Positions 24,101-33,521 of a stretch of DNA of 64,000 nt are shown in pieces. How positions within the stretch are numbered: position 1 is the first letter of the stretch; every line of letters starts with the position of its first letter. The notes beneath the pieces were generated by a model. The model was given only the letters and a program-made list of their open reading frames with translations, was not told the origin of the DNA and searched no databases. A program made the position numbers and the translations under genes. Origin of the DNA: Patella vulgata (lineage: Eukaryota; Mollusca; Gastropoda; Patellidae); the NCBI RefSeq assembly GCF_932274485.2, contig NC_065880.2:8719695-8783694 (forward strand). Direction: 5' to 3'.

Positions 24101-25359
24101 GCTCAACTTTTATTTATGATTAAATCATGAAATGGAAAATCGAGACTATGTTTTTTATCATACCAACTTTAGTTATGAATATCGAGGCTAGGCTGAAAAT
24201 TCAATCTCTAATTTCTCGGTTCAGAGTGGATCAATTTGACTGAAATTTTCAGCCAATTCACCTTACATTATTTAGTTTTTAACAATTATAGTGAGAACTG
24301 CCATCTTTTATCTGTGGTGCCATTTAACCCACCCACTCAGTTCTGCAGATTATCTGTTTGGAAGCATGTGTTGAAATTTGATTAAAATACAGAACTATAT
24401 TTTGTTTCGTTTTTTTTATACTTTCAATGGCCTACATGTAGTGACCGGTTGTAGTGGGAGGTCATGTCAGGGGTCATACGAGGGACTTTTGACATAATGA
24501 CATCAGATATTTGATTAACCAATCATTGTATATGTTTATAATGGATTACCCACAGATGCTGTGCATCACACGCCAAAATCTCTCTGCAACAGACCGTTTC
24601 ATAGACTAATCCTTTACATCAGCCAGAATGCAGGTAATATAACAACTCTTCCAGATCCTAGTGTAGTAAAGACAAGTAAAACGAAATTTTGAGAGAGAGA
24701 GAGAGAGAGAGAGAAATGGGGTTTAACATCCACTTGACACAAACTAGGTCATTTCGGGACTATCATATGGTTTAATTTTATTTCAATAATTCGTTTGCTC
24801 GTATAGGGGTCTTTAGAAGTGGGAGGAAACTGGAGGACCCGGAGAAAAACCGCGAGGTTGGACAGGCAACACAACTCCTTGTCACATACAACCGGGGATT
24901 CGAAACCACGCCAGATGACTCAATGACAGGCCTTATGATACAGCGCGCACATGCTAACCATTCAGCCATCAAACCCCCCTGAAATTTTGAACAATAAAAA
25001 ACGAAACGAAATAGGATCTGTGTTTTAATCAGATTGAAATGGTCCCTAAGGAAGTATATGTTGATGAAGTACGAGATAATCGATGTAATGATACTGTACC
25101 TGATTAATTTCATAACTCCTTCTTTTTTTTCCAGTGGAATGCTGCTGTATAACGATATATTTACCGAAGGCACTGGAGAATCAGGTTTACGGTCCATGAC
25201 CTTTCTATAAAAATCTGGTACAGATATCCCCAATAGAGCCCCTAAAATAGAAAACACAAATATTTAAACTATAATGATGTTGATTGGTTGAGGGGAGCCA
25301 TGGTGCTTCAGTGAGCACTTGGGCTGGTAATCATACCCTGATCAATATCAATGAATGAA

Positions 25360-25407
<48 letters not shown>

Positions 25408-28372
25408 GAGAGAGAGTCCAACCTTCAATCATCACAACATATCATTTTGGGAGTCTTTTAGCGTTGGGATTAAAACAGAGATTTGACAGAGTACAAGCCG
25501 GGAATCAAAACTACACCACTTAACTCAATAACAGACCTTACAGTCTAAATCATGCACTACATTAAACCATTCAGACACTCAAACCCCCAGAGCATGACCA
25601 AGTTGAAAATCTTGACACTTAACCCATTAATTAGCCTACCTGATTACTTTTTTTATATTTTGGTTTTCGTGGTCTTTTTCCCATCATTTTTAGTTTTACA
25701 TGCTCTCCTAGTTTCTCGTTGTCTTTAACAAGTAAACGACCTTTTGATCCTGTGTCGAACACATGGTTCAATTTTATTTCAATAATTCGCTTGTGCGTAG
25801 GGTTCTTTAGCAGTGGGAGGAAACTGGAGGACCCGGAGAAAACCCACGAGATTGGACAGGCGATCCTATTTTATTTCAATAATTCGCTTGCGGGTAGGGT
25901 TCTTTAGGAGTGGGAGGAAACCTGAGGACCCGAAGAAAACCCACGAGATTGGACAGGCGACCCTATGCCTTGTAATCGAAACTACGCCAGCTGACTCAAT
26001 GACATATCTTATGATACAGCTCACACACGCTAACCAATCGACCATTCAACCCCCATGATTGATTGGAGGGTGCGGTCATCCCGAGCTAATTATTAAAGAT
26101 CTCACCTGGGACTGTTTCCCCACCTGTACCATACAAGATGTACTGATCTCCCAATGATCTTGTATATATTACCGATGTCATGTACGTTTCTTTAAACTGC
26201 GGTAATTTGTAAAATTTCCCCAATGGTTTCCCGTCCCGTCCTGAGATTAGAATCAATCGTCCAGACTCTCTTTTATGATCCTAAAATAAAAAATATTGGT
26301 CAGATAAGCAGGACGTTGAACCCCATTTCATTTCATACATGTATATTCTTTTTTACATATTGTCACGGTGGCTAAGTGGGTAAGACGCTGGCTCGCTAGC
26401 CTGGAGGTCGGGTGTTCGATCCCTGCATTGGCCGAGAAAGTTCATCCAGATTTTCCGGCGTGGTTCCCCCTTGTCAGTGGTGCAGGACGGAGGGCCTTCG
26501 ATCCCTGCATTGGCCGAGAAAGTTCATCCAGATTTTCCGGCGTGGTTCCCCCTTTGTCAGTGTTGCAGGATGGAGGGCCTGACAAGGACAGCTGTCTAGT
26601 TCTTCGGATGGGACGAAAAAATGAGATCCTGTGTACACATTTTAGTGCACGTAAAAGATCCCTTGACAGTTGGAACTCGATATAAGAGTAGGCCGTAGTG
26701 CCGGTGTCCGGGCAAAATTCCATGATGAGGGTAAAGTAGGCTGGAAAGTCCCAAGACAATCTGGTTAAAATATAGATCTATATTTCATTTCGATGGCCTC
26801 TACTACTTGAAGATCTCACCGATTGTAGTGGAAGGTCGCATCAGTGGAAATACGAGCGGCTTTTGACCCTATGACATCAGATATTCGATTAACCAATCAG
26901 CGTTGATGTTTCCCGTGGGTTACCCACAGTTACATGCACCGCATGTCAAAAACTCGCTGTAACAGATCGTTTCATTGACTAATTCCTCACATCATCCAGA
27001 ACGCAGATTTTATAACAACTGTTCCAGATTCTAGTGTAGTAAAGACAAATAAAACGAAATTTTGAACTATAAAAAACAAAATGGGGTTTAACGTCCACTC
27101 GACACAAACTAGGTCATTTCGGGACTAACACATGGTTCAATTTTATTTCCATAATTCGCTTGCGCGTAGGGGTCTTTAGCAGTGGGAGGAAACCCGAGGA
27201 CCCGGAGAAAACCCACGAGGTTGGACTGGCGACCCTACTCCTTGTCACGTATAACCGGGGATTCGAAACCACGCCAGTTGACTCAATGATAGACTTTATG
27301 ATACAGCGTGCACGTGCTAACCATTCAGCCATCCAACCCCACCTAAACGAAATAGGATCTGTGTTTTAATGAGATTAGTTCCAAGAAACCTTCTCGACTA
27401 ACAATCAACCCCTGCACCTGGTAAACATGCGGCAGATTCCTTGATTAACTGCTACTCCCCCTCAGACGCAGTCTAACTTGCAAATAAAACTAACAAAAAC
27501 AAGACTAACAAAAACAAAAACAACGTCATACCCTGATGCTGATTGACATAAGCTTGGAAAAACGCCCACATAGCAACCAAGGAAAACTTGGATGTTGAAC
27601 AAATGTCAGAGGGACTGACAGGGTGACGACTCTCTACAAATGTCAGGCGGACTGATAGGCTGACGACTGTCTACAAATGTCAGACGAATTGATAGGGCAA
27701 CGACTATCTACAAATTTTAGACTGACTGACAGGGTGATGACTGTATACAAATGTCAGAAGGACTGACAGGGTGACGACTACCTACAAATGTCAGACGCAA
27801 GCCTGGAAATAAGGCACCTGTCACAGACAATGTCAGGCACAGATTCAGGCTTTGTAAGGCACAAACCTCTGGTGCCTGTCATTTTGTCTGGCACTGATTT
27901 GTCTTTTTTATTGATATTAATAATACATGTCTGGCACTAAGTTGAAAATGTCAGGTACTATTTCATTAGTGTCTGACATTTTGTCAGGTACATCTAAAAC
28001 AGGTATTTCCAGGCCTGGTCAGACGGACTGACAGGGTGACGACAACCTACAAATGTGTCTGCTCTCAAGAATAACTTACTTCAGGTTCTGCCTTAGGATC
28101 ACCTCCATGTGTCACAAGTAATTCTTGGATACCATCTGACGTAAAATCAGGCAATGCTGACACCTGGTATATATTCCAAGTGGGTCGATAATGTTTCTCG
28201 GATTTAGACCTCCATAATATATCACCTGTAAATATTTATACAAATGCTTTCAAAGACAGAGAGAGAGAAATGGGGTTTAACGTCAACACAACACAAACTA
28301 GGTCATTTTGGGACTAACACGTGGTTCAATTTTATTTCAATAATTCGCTCATGCTTAGGGGTCTTTAACAGT

Positions 28373-28441
<69 letters not shown>

Positions 28442-28551
28442 GGGGTTAAACATCCATTCAACACTAACTAGATCATTTCGGGAATGACATATGGTTCACT
28501 TTTATTTCAAAAATTTGCTTGTGCTTAGGGGTCTTTAACGGGGGGGGGGGG

Positions 28552-28586
<35 letters not shown>

Positions 28587-31500
28587 GATTTAATGTCCAC
28601 TCGACACAAACTAGGTCATTTTGGGACTAACACATGGTTCAATTTTATTTCAATAATTCGCTTGCATGTAGGAGTCTTTTAGCAGTGGGAGGAAATAGGA
28701 GGATCCGTAGAAAACCCACAAGGTTGGACAGGTGACCTTACTCCTTGTCACATACAACAGGAGATTCGAAACCATGCCAGTTGACTCAATGACAGACCTT
28801 ATGATACAGTGCACACGTGCTACTTTAACACTTTAACCACTAGATCACTGGATGAGGATCTCATTTGCTGCTCAACTTTCATTCATGATTTAATCATGAA
28901 ATGGATAATCGAGACTATGTTTTTTATGGTACCAACTTCAGTAATGATCGAGGCTAGGCTGAAAATTCAATGGCTAAAATCTTGGTTCAGATTGGATCAA
29001 TTTGACTGAAATTTTCAGCAAATTCCCTTTACATTATCTAGTTTTTAACCATTATAGTGATAACTGGCAGTTCTTTATCTAATCTCCCATAATGTATCTT
29101 TAAATAAAGGTGAGTGGATTTAACTGGTTGAACAAAACAAGAACTAAATAAAAAATTAGCATCAGGTAAGTTATGACATGGGTTGTCATGGCAACTTTGA
29201 CCCTTTTCTCGAGATGTTGGTCTAGCAATAACCCACACTCACCGTTCGTTACATCAATGGCCACTATTGTTGCGTTACGACCCGTTACAATGCAGTCTAT
29301 TCTGCTGTCATTATTTACATCTATATCGTGACAATTCATAAACAAAATACTTGAACCGAATTTTTCCGTTCTCCACAGTTCCTTCCCGTCGTAACCTCGT
29401 ACAGCTATCACAATACCCTTGAAGTCATCAATGACATCTGCAAAAACACAAAAACATTACATGAATAAAATTTTAACCTAAAACAAGACGTTGGTGTCAG
29501 ATAACATTTTGAATAGGCTTTCATGTAAATTTTATTTCTATGACCACCTGTGCAATGCTGGTGTGTGTGTGTGTGGGGGGGGGGAGGTGGGGATAGGCGT
29601 GCGCAATTTTTCCAACTCTTCCTCAAATTCCATGCCAATGTATTTGTTCATAATTATGCACATTTTTGTTGTCAGCAACGTAGGCGCATCCACCCCTCCA
29701 CCCCCTCTCTCACACACACCCACACCCACACAAACAACCCCTCTCCCTCCTGCCCCATGATAAGCTTGGCTTTAAACAATACTAAAGGTTGTTCTTGGTC
29801 AATTGAGGCCCTTACTGATTGACCACCACCCTCCCCAACAAAAACCCACCGACTTATCTTGAAGCAGGGGCAATCTAATAGATAGGCCTGTGTTCTCTCC
29901 AATCGGATTAAAATACAGATCTATATTTCGTTTCGTTTTTTTTATATATATATATACTTTCGATAGCCTACACTCCATAAGATTTGACCAGTTGTAATGG
30001 AAGGTCGCGTCAGAGGTCATACAAGCGTCCTTTGATCCTATGACGTCAATCAGCATTGATGTTACTAGTGGATTACCCACAGTTCCGTGCAAAACATCGT
30101 AACAGATCGTTTCATTGGCTAATTCCTCACACCATTCAGAACAAGTCAATGATAACAACTCTTCCAAATCCTAGTGTAGTAAAGACAAGTAAAACGAAAT
30201 TTTGAACTACAAAAAACGAAACGAAATAGGATGTGTGTTTTAATGAGATTGGTGTTCTCTCTCGATCGACCACCACAGGCCCCTCCCTAGCATATCTTCA
30301 CTTATTACCTAGTCATCCCAAACTTAGGCTGCCTGTCTACAGTCATGTTCCTGAAGCAACGATCGCGAGTTTTACAACATCTAACCGTTGCTTCAGTACT
30401 GGGCAATTCTCGAAATTTTGCGCTCATTGTGTTTACATGCGATCAATTAGCATTGTCCAATCAGGAGTCGTCGCACATAACACATTGTAAACAAATATGG
30501 CGGCCTCCATAGAAACTCTTTGTTGATCAGGTATGATTTCCAGCAACCTTGACATTGATCGAACCTTGAACTTTGCAACTCGATTGTCACATGTAGACAT
30601 TTTAGCTATAAGCGCGAGACTATTTTTAACGAAGGAATCTGATAGGATCACAAGCTGGGCTTATACCCAATCAAAAATAGTGCCAAAATATGCAGGGTAT
30701 TACGTGAAGGGCTTGATAAGATGTACATAGTTAAGGCGATGGTCTGGACAGGCCCTAACCTAATTAACCGACATTTTAATTCCTACATCGATGATTTTAG
30801 TCGAAAACACTGAGTATACGTTTAGAAATTTTTAGAAGTATTTATTTCTCTTCTATTGTCATATTGAATGAAATTTAATATGTTTATTTAGCCGTTGTGT
30901 GTATGAAATATGTCAAACGGATTAGAACCGAAGCATGAAATATAGTCCACTAATTATTCAATATGGCAGTGCCCATGAAAGATACGTTCACAGAAGCGGC
31001 TTTGTTTGCGAAGATAAATTTAGGAGTATCTAACCTTGTTTTGAAAGATAGACAGATGAAAACTCTAAAGGCAGTTTACAATGATAAAGACTGTATTGCA
31101 ATATCACCCATTGGCACATATTATATATCACTTTTACCGGAGTAGCAGAAGTCAACATTTTACTAACTTGACATATTTGTTTACATAAACCATTTGCTTC
31201 GGGTATAAATTGCAATATATATACGTCATTGACAGTACAAGCTGATAAGTCCCGCCGCAAAATGATCACGTGAGTGTTTTTAATGGACGGCATTTAGCGC
31301 AGTGATGTATTCTCAAGGTATGAAGTAGATGGAGAGAGAGAGAGAAATGGGGTTTAACGTCCACTCAACACAAACTAGGTCATTTCGGGACTAACACATG
31401 GTTCAATTTTTTATTTCAATAATTCGCTTGCGCGTAGGGGTCTTAGCAGTGGGAGGAAACCGGAAGACCCGGAGAAAACCCACGAGGTTGGACAGGCGAC

Positions 31501-33488
31501 CCTACTCCTTGTCACATCCAACCGGGGATTCGAAACCCCGCCAGTTGACTCAATGACAGACCGTAGGATACAGCGCAGCGGGCACGAGCACTAACCCCCC
31601 TGAAGTAAATGGATCGATGTGTGCAGTATGATTACCTAGTGTGTGTGCTGATGATTTGTTTTCCCTTGACACGAATTCAACGATTCCAATCAATAAATCA
31701 TCTTTACCATCATTATCAACATCTAAAAGACGTATTACTGATTCCGTTGCTGAAATAAACATCAGTTTAAATAAAAAAAACACTTGATATCCAATACTCA
31801 TTTATATATAATTCAAAATACATTATGTAAAAGCTAAATCTGCCTATTGCAGAACTTTCTTTATGCTTCAGATGTTATAGAAATTATTAATTAGACATTA
31901 ACTAACTTATCCAAACCATAATCAACTCTGTAGACCCTCGGATGGCTTGGATACAGCTTGGATTTAAACAGTCGTCCTTTTAATAATTAAATCAATAAAT
32001 GGCTGACCGAGCTAACATTTACCGTTAATCACTGACGTCACTCCCGGAGACTGCCGATGACAGGACTGACAATCGAAGGTACCATAGCCATTGAGAATGC
32101 TACTAAATAATCGAGAATATGTGGGTGGAGTTATTGTCTGTCAATCAAACGATCAGCAATTCTCGTGCAAACCCAGTTGATGCCTATTTCTAGTCCAAAC
32201 TTCCAACAGTGACAACTCCGTTCAGAATAAAGTAATTTGACTGAAATTTTCAATATTTTCTTTTTTTATCATCTTTTTTTGAATTATTATAGCAAGAATG
32301 GCCAACTCTTTATTAAACTCTTAACTAGTGTATCTTTAAACATGCATTATGTAAGATTTCAATAAAGAGCTGCTGCTGTCAGTTCTTGCAATAATAGTTG
32401 TTTAACTCGAGCATTAAAGCGACTTAATGTAAGATTTTGATTGCAATAACAGTTCAAAAATAGGGAATGTTTTAAAAATTTCAGTCACTTTGCTTCATTC
32501 TGAGTGATTAACTAATCAGTGTTAATGTTTCTAGTGGGATATCCACAGTTCCGTGCACTATACGCCAAGAACTTGCCATAACAGACCATTTCATTGGCTA
32601 ATCCCTCACATCAACCAGAACACGGGTTATATAACAACTCTTCTAAATCCAAGTGTAGTAAAGACTAGTAAAACAAAATTTTGAAGTATAAAAAACGAAA
32701 CGAAATAGGATCTGTGTTTTAACCGGATTGATTAACTAGCGAATTGTGTTTAAATTTGTTGAATATTAAAGCCCTACGAGGTTCTAGAGACTTTATGATA
32801 CAGCGCGCACGTACTAACCATTCAGCCATCGAATGACGGTCGAAGAGAAACTCTGGAATTACCTGCATCATTATAAAGCAGACTCCAATCTTCCACGTTG
32901 ACAACGGTTCCTCCTCCTCCTCCTCCTATTTTGTGCCAGTGCAGAACAGGAATAGTCACAGCACTTCCGATAAATATCAGGGATAAAGACAGAATGACAC
33001 ACATTTTACAGCTCATATTTTTAAATATCCCCTAAAAAATCAAATGAAATGAGGTTTAACGTCCTACTGTTCAGGGCCCTGTTTCTCGAAATCTTAACTA
33101 AAGATAAAATCCAAATGTTAGTAGATACTTCAATTTTGATTGGCTAAGCCCTAAAACCAACCTAATAATTATCCAATCAAATTACTAAAATTTGGATTTT
33201 ATCTTAGTTAAAATTTCGTGAAACAGGCCCCTGGTCCTATTGGGCATACGCCATACAGTGTACTACTAGGACTGACATTTTGCCAGGACAGGGGCATTAT
33301 GGCCTACCCTTAAAAACTTTTTTTGAATTCCAACTGTGTACACACAGGACCTGATTTAATTCCATTTTTCTTAATTGATATTGAAAAAGACATGCACATG
33401 ATTGAGTTCAGAATCTGATACTAAGACCATTTTAAGCTTATCTCACCTCTATTTCTATATTTGAGGGAGCAGGTGCTCAAAGATAGAT

Positions 33489-33521
<33 letters not shown>

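Noticed and set aside
26353-26420. tRNA gene (good A and B boxes)
   Set aside because: It is the head of SINE-A: no acceptor-stem pairing, body and tail follow, and many copies exist.
30955-31146. Working RecQ helicase gene
   Set aside because: Only about 60 residues, Walker A destroyed, no later helicase motifs nearby.
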